Positions 37,438-51,186 of a stretch of DNA of 64,000 bases are shown piece after piece. The notes under the pieces were generated by a model. That model had not been told where the DNA came from. It ran no database searches and saw nothing but the letters and a program-made list of their open reading frames with translations. Position 1 is the stretch's first letter. Every line of letters starts with the position of its first letter. Source of the DNA: Kryptolebias marmoratus. Lineage: Eukaryota > Chordata > Actinopteri > Cyprinodontiformes > Rivulidae. The DNA lies in NCBI RefSeq assembly GCF_001649575.2, contig NC_051436.1:11932010-11996009 (forward strand). Reading direction: 5' to 3'. The position numbers and the translations under genes are program-made.

Positions 37438-37869
37438 CTGGTATTTTTGAAGTTGCCTGGGAGAAAGCGAAAAAGTAGCCACATGGATTTGATTATACTT
37501 TACAATAATAATATTTGGAAACATTCATTCAGGTGTTTTTAGCATGAAACTAAACATTTAACCAGAGATTTATGTTCATGTTATGCTAAAAATTAGAAAA
37601 AAAAATTCCAATGTGGAGGTTGACTGCACTAAACATACTTGCCATGAGCCAAAGATTGTTAATACACGGAAAAAAAAAAACATGTTTGTAGCTGTGCAGA
37701 CAAAGAAAAAACACGTTATAGTGGATAACTTGAATTATTTTTTAGAAATCTTTACACCATCTAATTTGTGTTGCATGGCTATTTACACAGAATTCTACTA
37801 TTCTACTATTTTGAAGTGCAAACACTGACAGCAGCAGCTAGCTGTAGCACTTCTGTTGTAGCCTAAGGC
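37438..37869. other. Unassigned sequence
   Basis: A-runs at 37600 and 37671-37680. No other feature. Confidence 0.5.
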
Positions 37870-39120
37870 CTTTCACTTTACTTTACTTTATTGTCATTAC
37901 CATAATAACAACAGTTATAAATAGCAACGGAATTTGATGGAGTATCATATACTAACAAAAATTAGCACATAGTGGTGCAAAAAAAGACTTTGCAAAGTCC
38001 TGATGATCAGTGTAAACACAAAAAAATAGTAATACATCATCTACAGGCAAGATAAAAGAAAGGAGAACTGTAAACAATCAAATGTTGGAGGAATAGTATT
38101 GGTTGCTGCAGCAATACAATATCCAGGTCACAGTTATTATCGTAATGAGATTTGAGATGTAAGGATAGTGGGCAGGGTCACAGAGAGATACTGTTCATTT
38201 AACAGTCTCACAGCCGGTGGATACAGACTATGAGCCATTCTGGTGGACCTGGCACCTATCGACCGGTACCTTCTGCCTGAGGGTAAAAGATGGAATAGGC
38301 CATGTGCAGGATGGTGCCTGTCCTGCAGGATGTTGTTAACTCATCTCAGACAGTGGGTTGAATAAATAGTTCTGATCTCCGGCAGGGTAATCCCAATGAT
38401 CTTCCCAGCTGTTTTAACCACCAGCTGGAGAGCCTGCTGATCCACCTTAGTGCAGCTGGAGAACCACACTAGGAATCCATAGGTTAAAACATTTCCAATA
38501 GCACAGTTATAGAAGTTGATCATAAGCTGCTGAGGGCTTTTGGCCCATTTCAATTTCCTCAGAAAGAAAAGACGCTGCTGGGCCTTTCCTATAGCTGAGG
38601 CAATGTTAGTATCCCAGGTCAAATTCTCTGTCACTGTCACACCCAGAAATTTGAATTTTGTAACCCTCTCCACAGCTTTGTTACTGATGTAAAGTGGAGA
38701 GTGGATGTTTTTACTTTGTTTGCAAAAATCTACAGTTATTTCCTTGGTTTCTTTATGTTAAAAACCAATGTGGTTGTGACACCATGATGCCAGTTGTTGT
38801 ACTCCAGTTCTATATGCTGTCTCACTGTTGTCATTGATGAGCCCCAGCAGTGTGGTGTCCTATGCATATTTAACAATGAGATTTGAAAAGAAGCAATGCA
38901 GTCATGAGTGAGGAGAGTATAAAGCGCTGGACTGAACACAGCCTGTGGGGCCCCAGTACCAATGGAAAGAGTAGAGGAAGTGTGCTGGCCCACTCTTACA
39001 CACTGTGTGCGGTTAGTTAAAAAGTCCAAAATCCAATTGCATAGAGCGTTTTCCAATCCGAGATCCTGTAAATTCGGTTTTCCAGCAGCAATTTTGCAAT
39101 AATTTAAAGAGAATATCAAT
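37870..39120 (-). pseudogene. 5'-truncated LINE, reverse transcriptase relic
   Basis: A minus-strand non-LTR retrotransposon copy. Near 39120-38920 it reads [20 protein letters not shown] then [11 protein letters not shown], the fingers and palm of a LINE reverse transcriptase. The catalytic box near 38870-38858 reads Y-A-stop-D-T-T-L-L-G: the first aspartate of YADD is a TAG at 38860-38862, in a frame shifted from the preceding one. The C-terminal domain follows at 38673-38341 (FKFLGVTVTENLTWDTNI, QRLFFLRKL, then TYGFLVWF). A degraded LLPSGRRYRS-like region follows at about 38285-38250. The 3' end at 37870-37895 has an (AAAGT)n-type tail in minus sense. Length is about 1.25 kb; the endonuclease and the start of the reverse transcriptase are missing. 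I did not settle the clade (jockey-superfamily type). Confidence 0.88.
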
Positions 39121-41827
39121 GTAATGGGAAACTGACAGCAGTGTAAAAGTTTATCTGTAGCATTTTACATGAACTGATATGTTTATAAATGTTAGCAGCA
39201 GTTAGCTTTGGAAATGACCCACTGAGACTATACTGACTATACCTTTTTTTATATCAAACAACACTTCTTAAAACCCTTAAAAAGATATATTTTTATTTAA
39301 AGTTACCAGAAGTATCAATGTTATTTTCATTATTTTTTCAAAAATATATGAAACTGAAGTAAAGGCTGAATATGTACAGTATATATTTGGTCTAACTCAC
39401 TTGCTATGTTCAGGTTCCCCTTGCCAGCTTCACTTTAAAGCTAACACAGTGTTTATGTCCTCAGAATTACAACTAATCTCCCTATCAAACAGACAAGATT
39501 TACAGCAGCTTACAGGGAGAGAATCCAGTTTGGCTATGCCTGCAACAAGCCGAGCCATCTCCCCCTTGTCTTCCATCAATCTGACAGTCGACATCGCTTC
39601 AATAAACCTGGCCCCATCTATACTCACTCTTGCAGATTTAATTCAAACAGCTGTTCAATCCTTACTCCAGACGCCCCTGAGCTCTTCCTCTGAGGAATGG
39701 GAAATGGAGTATGGGGGTGTCAGTGAGAGGGGCACAAGCCTATCTGGAGAACGCCTTCCAGAGGCATGGGAGGAAACGACCTCAAGGGATGCAAGGATGT
39801 CAACTTCTACTTAGTGACACATTTTGGGCTGTTTTGTTTCTGACTGTTATACAAATTGCTATGGCCCGAACATCTGCTGCGGCTGCTTTTTAAAAAAAAA
39901 AAAAATGCCTATGTTATTTCTCAAATGTAAGGAGATTTAATTTTTTATTATGGAATATGAACAGTTTGCTCATGTATATTTTATGTAACAGGAGTTCCTA
40001 TGGTCCAATTAGAATGTGTTCAGTACCTACATACTAACCAAAAACTGGTTCCAAATGTGGTCTTATGAGGAAGCATTTGCAAATCTGGCGATTTATACAC
40101 TTAATATTCTCCACGGTTAATGAGGGCTGTAGTCTTTACCATCTGCCACTAGATGAAGAGGAGTATGCTATTGAAAAGTTTATAGTCTATCACAAACATG
40201 TGCAACATTCATGACTATGATAATTTAAAAACGCCAAATAATATCACACATATGATGGATTCGGCACAAAAACACTAGAGAACACAGGCAAATTTTACAA
40301 AACTAAGTTTTAAACCCAGAATCAGTACTATACTATTTGTATTCAGTAATTTATGAGAAATTTGGAAATTAGGAAATCTGTCCTACTTTTTGTCAGTTAT
40401 CCTTGGCAAGGTGAGGTGTTTAACATGAATTATCACGATCTTCAGTCTGAGATCAGCTCCCCTTTGTATTTGGTTCATCAGGACTTTTCGATGAGGCTTG
40501 GTACCCATACTTGGATGGTGGGGTTGATGATAAAATCCCATGACCTGTTGTCCTGGCTCTCCTTACCGTAGAATGTTTTTTACGTCTCATCAATCTCTAG
40601 ATATGATAGCACAATCTCCTTGCAGATGTTGGAACAATTAGTCCAAAGTTGTTTCTAAGTCAATCTGGTTGTTAGATTTTAGAGTTTCTAAAGTTCCCAA
40701 ATCCTCCCTATATAGCCCCTCTCTCTAGATTTGCTTGTATAGTAGCATTAAAACCATGGTAAGTTCTCTGCCCTCGTCCAGTAGCCTATTTCTCTTCAGA
40801 ATGTCCTGGTTCCCCATCTGATGCAGACCTTGTTAATGGCATCATGGCATCATTTCTATTTCTCTTACTCATTATGCAACAAGGTTAGTCTCTGGGTTCT
40901 GAATCTCTGGTCTTAAGAAGTTATACAACAATGCCTGAAAAATAAATAAATAAATGCATATGCTAATAAGCCATGAAGTCAAGAGAAAAATTAAAATGAG
41001 ACATCCCCAAAAATAATTTTTTTGCTGGCCTTTCAAGGCTTTTGTAGTATAATGTATGTGGCATTCTGTTCCTGCTTGCCTTTCTTCTGCCATTGTGTGG
41101 TAGCATCTGCAGCAGTGTGTAGAACATGTACACATCTATTAAGTGTGTAAAAAATGTGGACACTGATCGTGTCTCACCGGCTCTTTTGAAAGTGACTCTG
41201 ACAGTTTGGATAACAGCTCTACCCTCCTTCCTTACTGCCCACATATTATGGCACACATACACATACACCACCACTGTCGCATTGCCTTCAGATGGCGGGC
41301 TCCTCCAATGCCCAGGGTTTGGGGGCCAGTTTATAATTAATTTGCCTGCCAAGTGGCATTATATATCATCAAGGACTCGACACTGGCCCAGAGGAAGTCC
41401 AAAAAAGTGGCAGTGTCATTGTTCACAACCTAATAAGGTCAGCGCTGTGGCAAAGTAAATTATGGTTATTTGTAACATTTAGACAACAAATGCAGTCAGA
41501 CTTTAACAACCTCTTACATGGAAGGTCTTGGGCCTGAAAGAAAAAGAAGACTAGTCCTATTTTTTTAGTCTTTGTTTTATAAAATCAGCATGTGTAAGAT
41601 GCAAATTACAATGAGATTAGGATTTTTTTTTTAAAGATATAAACTTGGAAGACAACAAAATGGGCAAAGTTAAATTATGTTTATAATTTGGACCAGATTA
41701 TACACAATATAATTATGACGTTTGTATTTGAGGTGGACCAATTAATCAATTTGGAAACTATTGCCATTTTTTGGCATCAATCTGGTCTAAGCAAGTTGAT
41801 TAAAGAATTTGGCTTATTTGAAATGAG
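39121..41827. other. Unassigned sequence
   Basis: About 2.7 kb without a recognised repeat. The 137-codon plus frame at 39401-39814 is Ser/Leu-rich, lacks any domain and has no splice or start context, so I do not call it. 41110-41440 is of balanced composition. Confidence 0.45.
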
Positions 41828-42217
41828 CTTCTGTGGAAAGATTATGAACAAATATTTTGCCTGCTGTAGACAGATACACATGTTCCAGGCTAAACCAGAA
41901 GTGCTACAGTTAGCTGCTTTAGCTGGTATTTGCACTTGCAGATAACCCCAAAAATCTGAAAATAACAATGTATTGCAAATTTGATGGCGATGCAAAGGTT
42001 TATACAACAACTGCTATGAAATTTTGGACTTTGAAGTTGTTTTAGGATGACAACAGCCCATCTGGATCTTGGCACTGCTCGGACAAGGTGCTAGCTTGTC
42101 ATTCCGGTCCGAATTATTTCTCCAAACTAAGGTCCATCAAAGAACTCGCTACAACAGATAATATATTAATCATTACAAACCTGTTCTTGGAACGCCACAT
42201 AAAAAGATCTTAACTGT
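41828..42217. mobile_element. Family B MITE, shorter copy
   Basis: The left end has 'ttctgtggaaagattatgaa' and 'caaatattttgcctgctgta'. The right end has 'catcaaagaactcgctacaa' and 'aacgccacataaaaagatct'. These are inverted versions of each other and match the ends at 9634-10288. The internal words 'tgctagcttgtcattccg' also match the 10.1 kb copy ('tgttagcttatcattttg'). It is about 265 bases shorter than that copy. Confidence 0.7.
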
Positions 42218-45200
42218 CATTTTAACAGGCAGGCACATCTGTGGGCAGCTCAATGTTGATGTTATACTTTTGTGTCAATCCAACAATGATGATGCTTTTT
42301 TTGCCTCAACACAGGTAAACCCCAAAGAATGTTGACTGGAATATTTATGCTAACTTTTGAAGAAATTATGTCATATCTACTAGTGAAAATGGTAAGGCTA
42401 TTATCCTAAAAATTCAAAATGATGCCTAAAATGTTCTAAGACCTATGCTATCCCAGCTATTGACTGTCAAACTCTATTCTGTCAACATTTGCCCACAATT
42501 GCCAATCACATTTTTTTTTATCAGACATAAGACTGCAATGTGTATGAATACTAAAGTGTTACACTTTTGGACCAAAAACAAACCAACAAAGAAAAAAAGC
42601 TTTATATTGATAATTGGTGTCTTCTAAAGGAATTTGTGGCTTCGGCAATGTCATAGTACACAGTTGAATCAAAAGCAGCTGCACTTCTTTGAAAAAAGGA
42701 AACTGAGAAAAGAATTTATGTTGCCTTAAATTCAACTTGCTGGGATTACTATGTCCTTGATGAATGAGAATCTACAACATATTGGCAAATTGACAGCCAA
42801 GTAAAACATGTACTGTGTAAAGTGTGTTTAACAAAGATTTATATTATTGTTGAGTGAGCTCAGTTTCAATCCTGTTAATGTCTTTAAAATACATCATGAA
42901 ATCATCCATTCATGTCACAATACTGAGCTGCAAGAAATTCAACAGGAAATCTAAAGAAAGAAAGACCCTGGACGTTTGGTGCAACTATTTAATCACATAA
43001 AGCAAAACTTCCAGTTATCAGTCTATTGGGTCTCTAATGGATGTCACTGCTTTGTGTGTATTTTTAAATTTGCCAGCACTCAACATCATTTAATCACTTG
43101 CATGAACTGCTTTTTAATGCCTCGTTGTTTGAAATGAAGTTAGACATTTTAAGACACATGCTTATTTATCCATTTATTTCTTTACTGTTTTTAATTTGGA
43201 CTTGATATTTCTGTGATAGAACCATTTACCAGACAACAAGCAGACACTTAGAAGTTGGTAATCATGGCCAAGAAATTGTTTTTGTCTGAAATTGCCCTCA
43301 ATTTGTGCTAAACTCTCGATATAATGCATAAGAAATACTTCTCCAGAATAAAACAGATACTTTTTTATGCACATCAAACACTTGTAAAGGTGCACAACAA
43401 AATGTGCACATTTTGTGAAGCATTGTGTAATGTAAAAAAAAGTACAGTGACTTGTCTTTACCTCATGATATACAATAGAAACAATGAGAGTTCAGGTCAT
43501 TGCAACCCACAGAAAGAACTACTTTCTACATTTTTGGTTTCAGACAGTACTCCAACCATGGCTAGCATTGTAGTTTTCACTATAGGACTTACAAACATTG
43601 TGTTTACATATCGAGTTGAACTGAACCTGCTACTTAGTGATTAATTTTAATATACAATCTTTGGTTTGTAACTAAAAAACAGTAAGTTTGGAATCAATAA
43701 AGACCACAGTTATTTGTCCTGTTGTCTGGATTGATAATGTATTTTAAAGTCAAAAATAAGAAAAGCAAAACCATTAGTTTGCAACTTCACTTTAAAAAAA
43801 TGGGGGTGAAGCTATTCCACCTGTTACATTGATCAGGCGCTATGACCTTACAGCATGAAAAGTTGTTCGATTGCAACTTGTGCACCCACAGAAAACTGCA
43901 AATAATTTCCACCTACTTCTTTTGCATTTAAGAACTGATTTCATTTGTGCAACATTTAATCAACTCTAATCAACAAACCCAGCAATGTGCCAAGGCATTT
44001 AATTTTTTTAATGAATGAATATTTTCCCCCACCTTTTGGGTTGGAGTTTTATCATGGCACAAGCATTGTTGATGCACACAAGTCTGCAAGGCCACACATA
44101 TTTTGGCTGCACAAGGTTATCTCGTCTTGAATTGCCAACTAGTTTTTTAACAGTTGCAGCCCAGTAGGATACTGGCATTAAGTTGATCAGACAAGGGCCA
44201 CAGCTTTCCTCTCATTTCTTCTTTCTGGCTCTTTCTTTTTTCATTTGGAAGGTGTAATAAGGTTGAGGTGATTGACTGATTCCCAGTGACAGATGGCATA
44301 TACCCAAGATAGACATTTTGCCCTCCATCCAATAATGTGAGGTTTCTTTTAAAGTGCATTGGCTCTATTGTCACTGACGTTCATTGTGTGTCAAATATGT
44401 GTGCGAGTGACTGGTATGTTCATCAGCCTTACCTTTCCAGGTGGTACCTGTGGTCCATCTGGGGTCCTTAACTCTTTTTCAATCTGAGAGACAAGGTCAT
44501 TAAATCTATTAGAGATCTAAATTACACTCATCCAATATTACCATTGCCAATCAAAACTACACACTATGGATTAAACAAATCGTTTAAGTTGTGGCACTTA
44601 TTCAAGTTGAATGTCACCTTTGCGGGAGTCGTTCCCACAAGAAGCAGCATTGATTAAAATGGTATATTGTCTCTAGTAGGTGGATGGCCCCTTTTGTGCC
44701 TCCTTTCTCTCTAATGCACTTCATCTTGTTTTTTTCAGAGGATGATTGTTTTTATACTCAAGGCTTACTTAAGCAGGCGGGATGCTGCAGATTACAACCA
44801 CTCACTTAAGTCCGTACACACAGTTCCTTTGTCTCACTCACTGTTTTGTCCTCTTATAGCTGTTCTCTCATTGTAGAATTACAATAAACTAATTCCTGCC
44901 CATTCGGCATTGACTATGAATTATGGGAGTGACAAAAAAAGGGTCACTCAGCAGCAGTGGTCGTACAGGCTCTAAGCACTGTTTTGTTAGGCTTGACTAG
45001 CTTTTGTAATTATGTTCTCCCCGCAACCTCCCCTGACCATGGCCCAGAACGGCAGAATTCAAACTACTGAGGTATAAAATGCATTCCACTTTGCATTAGA
45101 GTCACAGCCAAGTCTAATTTAAAGAGCCTTTGTTTCATTTCACGCATTGATCATTTAGGTATGTGAAAATGGTTTACTTTTAGGAACTTTGTGACTGCTC

Positions 45201-45484
45201 TCATTGTTTTGGAAATGTAAACAGGTATAATGTTCAGTCAACAAAAATGAATTACAGAGTAATTAATTAACTCATTATAACCTGATGCAACAGATGTGTA
45301 CCTTTAGCTCTCACGCCCAGAGCACTGCACGTTGCATCAACACTTTTGAGACAAGTCGATTATTTCATGCCAGTTAATATAAGGGCAAAATCAACCATTT
45401 GTAATAAACAAAATATTACTCTGTAGCTGTCTTTACTTTTTTCTGTTGTTTCATTTATACTATTTTTGACATGTATACATGAAG
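42218..45484. other. Unassigned sequence
   Basis: About 3.3 kb with no transposon identified. 44140-45130 is of balanced composition and free of repeats. The 106-codon frame at 43324-43644 has no domain. Confidence 0.4.
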
Positions 45485-45840
45485 TCGAGGGTCTCAAACA
45501 TGTATCTTACGTCCTATAGTAAACCATATGTCTTAAATTCAGTCTTTGCTCTTAAACAGAACTCTTGGGTTTAAAAAAAAAACTTTCGGTCTCAAACAGG
45601 ACCTTTAGGTGTTAAAAACACCTTAGGTCTTAAAGAAACCTTTTGTCTTTCAAAAAATCTTAAGTTTTACACAGAAAAGCTTAAATGCTAGAGGAAAGTT
45701 TAGGTCCTAAATAAAACGTTTTTTAGATCTTAAACAGTAAACCTCAGATCATACACACCTTAGGTTCCTAAGGATTAAGACCTTTGGTCTTTAACACAAA
45801 CCCTTAAGTCTTAAAGGAAAGTTTAGATCATAAACAGGAA
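45485..45840. repeat. Degenerate minisatellite, about 20-bp unit
   Basis: A 'ggtcttaaacagaacctt' type unit recurs about every 19-20 bases, with variants at about 45490, 45529, 45547, 45568, 45588, 45608, 45628, 45645 and 45663, and again through 45703-45840 with wider spacing. All copies differ, so the array is old. Confidence 0.75.
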
Positions 45841-46939
45841 ATCATAATGGGTTAAATAACTTATGACATAATGTTATGACAATACTAAGGATGACAAAAT
45901 CATCTTTAATAATTACATAATCCTTGATCTTTGCTTTATAAAACCTTTTTTTTTAAATTTCCCAGTTCCATAGGCTTCTCTTTTTGTTGGCAATCAAAGA
46001 AAATACATTTCTTGACTTAAGTCACTAAACTAGCTGTGCAATGTCTTCTCAGGATAGGTCTTTGTGTTTTGCACCATAGTGTAATTACTGTTAATTGTTA
46101 TTTTAAATGATGCTGTCTTCACAGCAGCAATGGGAGAGAAAGGGGGAAAAAATAGATGTCACCAAATCTTGGTAAACTTATCTCACAGGCCATAATTGCC
46201 TCAGCTTAATGAGTTACAATCAACAGATCTTGCCTGCAATCTCCCAGTGGCATCCCAGAGAGCATTTTGTTCAGGGGTTTGAGGTGGGGGGAGTGCTTTT
46301 CCTTAATGAAACCCAGCATGGAGTCCTGCAAAAAGCAGAACACAGTGATTAGAAGCTTACACAAACACAGAAAAGGCAGCAAACAGTGATTAGGATGTAA
46401 TTGTAATCTTGTAAAAAAGGGAATCTCTATTGTTAAAAACCAGTAGAGGAAGGGGTTAATTATTAGCAGCAGAGCACCAGAGGTTACTTGATGGTCTTCA
46501 AAGTACAATAAATACTCAATATTCTTCAATTTCTGAAAGTCATCTGCAAAGATCTTTTGACTTTTTTCTATGTAGTGTCATTTCTTCCAAATGATGGATG
46601 GAACAAAGAACAAAAGACAATGAAATGGTATAGCTTTAAAGAAAAAAAATATTTAGACTTTGCATGTCTCATTGAAGTGTCTACTTTACAGATAATCTGC
46701 ATCTAGTCAGTTAGGTCTCCTTAATGCTGGAGAATTATCAGTTCTTTTGACACAGCAGTTTTTTAGCACACAAAGCAACAGGCATGAAATGGGGTACTAT
46801 GTTAATGTTTTATAAATTCTCCATTAGTCAAGTTTACACAAATAGACCAAAAAAGTAAAAATAAATGAAGGAATATATATCACCTTGCATGTCAAAGTTT
46901 AAAACAAATTTGTTAACATTCAGAGCATGTAGCATAAAA
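45841..46939. other. Unassigned sequence
   Basis: No repeat recognised. The 107-codon minus frame at 46206-46529 shows no domain. Confidence 0.45.
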
Positions 46940-47232
46940 TGGATCTTATTTAATACCACAGTAATTTTTAGTTATATATTGATAAATTTGGCTGAGTTGT
47001 AGCAATTTTTGTGTTTGATAAGATCAGTTAGGTGTGGTAGCTATGGACTGATTTGACTCCAAATGGTAGTCAGCTGTAGATGTACATCCAACAATTACAG
47101 TACATTCTAAAGTTTCATTTAGATTTGTCCAGTGGCTCATGAGATATTTTGTGAACTTACAGACAAACAAACATACACACACACACAGGCAATTACACGA
47201 TCACCCGCCATTCGTGGTGGTGGGCAGTAAAA
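46940..47232 (-). repeat. Family A repeat with its 5' hairpin end
   Basis: On the minus strand it starts at the hairpin CCGCCA-TTCG-TGGTGG (plus coordinates 47205-47220) and continues with 'cgtgtaattgcctgtgtgtg', 'tgtttgtttgtctgtaag' and 'ctcatgagccactggac', then through one unit to about 46940. This is the only copy here that keeps the terminal hairpin at this end. Confidence 0.75.
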
Positions 47233-48192
47233 AATGCTTTTAAATCCCGATTTCTGTCACTATAAACACCATTTGCATGTGGATGAGTGGTGCCAACATA
47301 GCAGAAAATGTTCATTTTGCAAAAAAATAAATTGTGTTACAATAGTGTGAGCATGGCCTTAGTGGTTGCCTTATTTTATCCCACTGTCAGTCAAACTGAA
47401 AGGCGGGCCTGAGCAGTACTCATAACGATTTTCCCTGAGGTTTTATAATGATGACAAGAGCTTCCTCCAGGGCTCATTAACAATATCATCCAGAGGAGAC
47501 CCCCTTAAAAGCGCATAAAAGACACTGTCTGGTTGTACAAGCAGCAGTATCATGTTCTCAATGGGATTACCGGCCAATTTACAGAGTGTGAACTAGAGCA
47601 GCTCATGCACACTGCGTCCAGTCCTCACCCTTGGTGCATCACACACTTGTTTGACCAGCTAAGAGTTTCGGATACACTCCCATGACTGACAGAACTAAAT
47701 CTCAGGCTTTCATGCAAAGGGAAATGCTTGAATGAAAACGAGCGTCGAGACTTTGCTGATCATGTCAGCATAACAAGACTGTTGCCCCCGACCCCCAACG
47801 TGCTCACAGGCATCTTCCGTCCCTCACTGTCTCTCTCTCGCTCTCCTCCTCTCCTTCTGCTCCTGTCGGCTGAGAGTCAAAGTTCTCCCTTAATCAGCAC
47901 TATGTTCTCAGTGGCAGGTGTTAGTGGGCTTTTTTTCTGGCATCTTGATCACCCCTCAGGGAGCGATCTGGCCTCCGTCACAGGGCACACAGCAGGAGAT
48001 GTCATCGGGAGGAGAGCCACCCACAGTGGCAACACAATCCAACAAATTGCTCTCTCCACAGTGAGAGGAAAAAGGTTAGGGAAATGGGATTAATCTGGGA
48101 CGCATTGTAAGCAGCTCATCGAGTCACTCTGTAAGGTTAGCAAGATACATGTAGCTCATCAAATGCAGTTTGCAAAAATAAGATGAGAAGAA
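47233..48192. other. Unique, balanced-composition block
   Basis: 47380-48110 is free of recognised repeats and is the least AT-rich long stretch in this part of the window. The 121-codon plus frame at 47728-48093 has no domain, no homology I recognise and a Ser/Leu-rich low-complexity middle. Conserved regulatory DNA is a possible explanation that I cannot test. Confidence 0.4.
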
Positions 48193-48330
48193 TGCCCTAT
48201 GATGGACCTAAGACCCGGCCAGGGTGTACCCCACCTCTCACCCATTGATCCCTGGAGTTAGGTATTAGCTTCCCACGACCCTGAACATAATCAAGTGGGT
48301 ATGGATAATGGATAGATGGATAATGAGAAG
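48193..48330 (+). repeat. V-SINE-like fragment, 3' half
   Basis: 'ccggccagggtgtaccccac', 'ctctcacccattgatcc' and 'cccacgaccctgaac' with a 'ggataatggatagatgga' tail match the second half of the SINE at 24495-24821. The head is missing. Confidence 0.8.
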
Positions 48331-51186
48331 AAATTATGAAAAAAACAAAGGCCAAATTTCATTTTATAGTGTTAGCCCTACCCTTACACCTTAGGATTAG
48401 AAATGGGACACCCCATCAGAAGTCAATACAACAGCTGTGTCTTCATTTCCACTTCATATAAACAAACATAACATATATAGCATGTTTACTACTTATCTAG
48501 CTTGTTACAGACATTAGTATACATTATTTTCAATGTTTAGTAATCATATTTGACAATAACATCATATGTAATACTGTAATCATATGTAATACCCTGTAAC
48601 ACATGAAATTAGAAATTACAATGGTCAGTTTGTTAGATTCTTCAATACTGCAGCTTATTTGAAGTGTGGTTCTGAAATGTCTCAGTTTGAAGATAGCCCT
48701 AGACTTGTATATTTACCTATACCAGAAAAAGGACAGGGTTGGGACTAAGATGTGAAATGAAATTGGCCAAAGGCATAATTGTACACATTTTATACCCAGT
48801 TCCCAATTCAAAAAACCTAAATAATGACTATGCTATTGTGTAATGCTGCTACCTAATATAGTGAGAACTCACGCTTCATTATCAACATTTCTGACGCTAG
48901 TTTTTGCAAGTTTTCTTGAAAAATGCTGTAAATTCTGGATCTTTTATCATATAAAGAAGTAGAAAAATAGATTTCACCACCTAGCTGTAACAAAACAAAA
49001 AGGCAAGAACTTCCAGCTAAAAAAGTATGGCAAGAATTAATATGTTTCAAAATGCAACAAGTCATTTATCTGCAACTGATGCTGAAGAAATGGTTCCTTA
49101 AGGTAGTATCACATTGGAAAACAACTGTTACACATATTTTCACATATTATTGTGAGAAAAATATGCAAATTTTCATTTGAAATCACGCCGAACAACACGT
49201 TTGCATGCACTCTTGACAAAATATAGGCCAAGATCTGCCAGGAGTTTCTATGTATATTGATAAAACAATACAGCTCCAGCACACCACAGTTACAGAAACT
49301 AAATCAAGAAGAGTTCAAAACGGGTTCCAGATGCCCACAACAACTTTTGGAACATTTTGGAAACGCCCTCACAAATGCTGTTCACAATTAATCAACAGTT
49401 GCAACAGTGAAATTTTACCTTTAAACAGCTAACTTGAATGGGATGACAATGCAAGCATTATTCAGGTTCTAATTGCAAAAGTATGATTCAACCACTATTA
49501 AAAAAATTATAATTACACACAGACTGGACCCTAAAGCCCATCAAAAAAAAAAAAAAAATTAAGCCTGGCCAAAGACACCTTCCTATCTCAGTGTGATTTA
49601 TGTAAAAACGGAGAAAACGAGGGTGTTTAATTCAACCCATCTATGTTACACCTCTGAACCACCACAGAAGGTAGTCACAGAACTGAAAAGATTGGTGTCT
49701 GTAATGGTAAACTAGCATTAAGGATCAAGGGTGTAATGTAATGATGAGAGATGCTTTGTACAACCAGCTAGCTGCAAGATTTCAAATGTGAAATATCCAA
49801 CACACATTTTATATATAGTACTTCACAACAATGCTGCTGAGTTGTACTCCACACCTTCTATGGTTCTGTGATGCCAAATTCATTAATGCAAGCTCACATT
49901 GGCGCATGACGTGGCCACCTCAACTGGTGATTTATGATTGACCAGAGGCAGGTTGTCTTTGTAGCCATATGGCGGAGCCATTTTGTGAAGAGAGCTTAAG
50001 ACTACAAAATCATTGGGATGTGCTACAGAAAATGCATTGATTCACCTCCCCCTACAACATTAGATGGAAATGAGCGTGCTTATACTCCACAAAGCAATGC
50101 CATACATGGTTGTAATCAAAGCTGAACATGGCCTAACACTTATTAAAGTGACTCTTTTTAACCAGAAATTGTATTATTTCTGTTACTGTAAATGACTAAG
50201 GAAGAAAAGACAACCTGGTTTTTCAAAATGCACAAATTAAAAAAGCAAATCAAAAAATAGTTGTTTTTAGTCCAGAGTGTGTAGAGAAGAATTTGCTTTT
50301 ACAATTGATTTTTCAGTACTTGTTTTCACCTGCTCTTAATTACAAAAGGTCTCCAATTCTGTGAAACCTGTCAAACATCCAATTTGCACAACATTTTTCA
50401 AGTCTTTACACAGATTTTTTTTTATTAGTAGTATTATTATTTTATTCAGTTTGTCAAGGCCGTGGCAAAACCTTCAGCTCCTTTCGGCTTTTCAAATTCA
50501 CAACTCTCACTGTAATGTAAAAGCCATACTGTATTCCTTGTTAGCTTGTTCCCTGCACCTGATAGACGGTTTAAAGTGTTCTTCTAGGTGAACCTTGAAT
50601 TTAATTCTTTGTATTTACTGTAATCTACAAATTAACGTGCTCCATTTTGTGTGGGCCACAGGTAAATCCATCAGGCTTGTTTAGATGTTTGGATGCAAAC
50701 TTCCAAAGCTGAATTTTGTGATGATAGTGCAGAAAAAGTTTCTCTTAGAATCCATTCTATGTAGGTCATCGCTGTGCAGGTGTTGCTGCACAGTAAAACA
50801 GTGTACCGCCTCTCCGGAGTTAAAGAAAAAAAGTTCTTCTGCAGTCAAACACTTCTTTGTAGTCTCAAGAAATGCATTTCTTCTCTAGATCTCAACTTGA
50901 CCTGCATAATATCTGTTAATTGCCTTTTTACTTTCTTAACAGAGGGCTGAGCTACTGTACTTGAAAATGCTTTATTTCTTTCAGCTTTTTCATGCTTTCT
51001 TTAAAAAAAATTAAAGAACTAAAAAGTTTCACTGGAATAGTACCAAGGAGTCAAATTTTTAACACCTTAAAAATTTATTTTATGCACTATACTTATGAAT
51101 AAGTCATATCACTTTCAGACTAATTAAACTGATTTTTTGATGCTGGTTTCTGTAGAAATGTAAAAAAAAAAAATATATATATACTT
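48331..51186. other. Unassigned sequence
   Basis: About 2.9 kb, AT-rich. A-runs at 49543-49558, short (TA)n at 51175-51182. Nothing else recognised. Confidence 0.45.

Noticed and set aside
36873..37484. 203-codon minus-strand frame, one of the longest in the window
   Set aside because: It begins in the C11/A18 homopolymer, includes a Cys-Val run from a CA tract and has no domain or family resemblance.
39401..39814. 137-codon plus-strand frame
   Set aside because: Ser/Leu-rich, no domain, overlapped by another frame on the opposite strand, and no start or splice context.
47728..48093. 121-codon plus-strand frame as a gene
   Set aside because: No domain, low-complexity middle, no supporting signals. 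Kept only as a block of interest.
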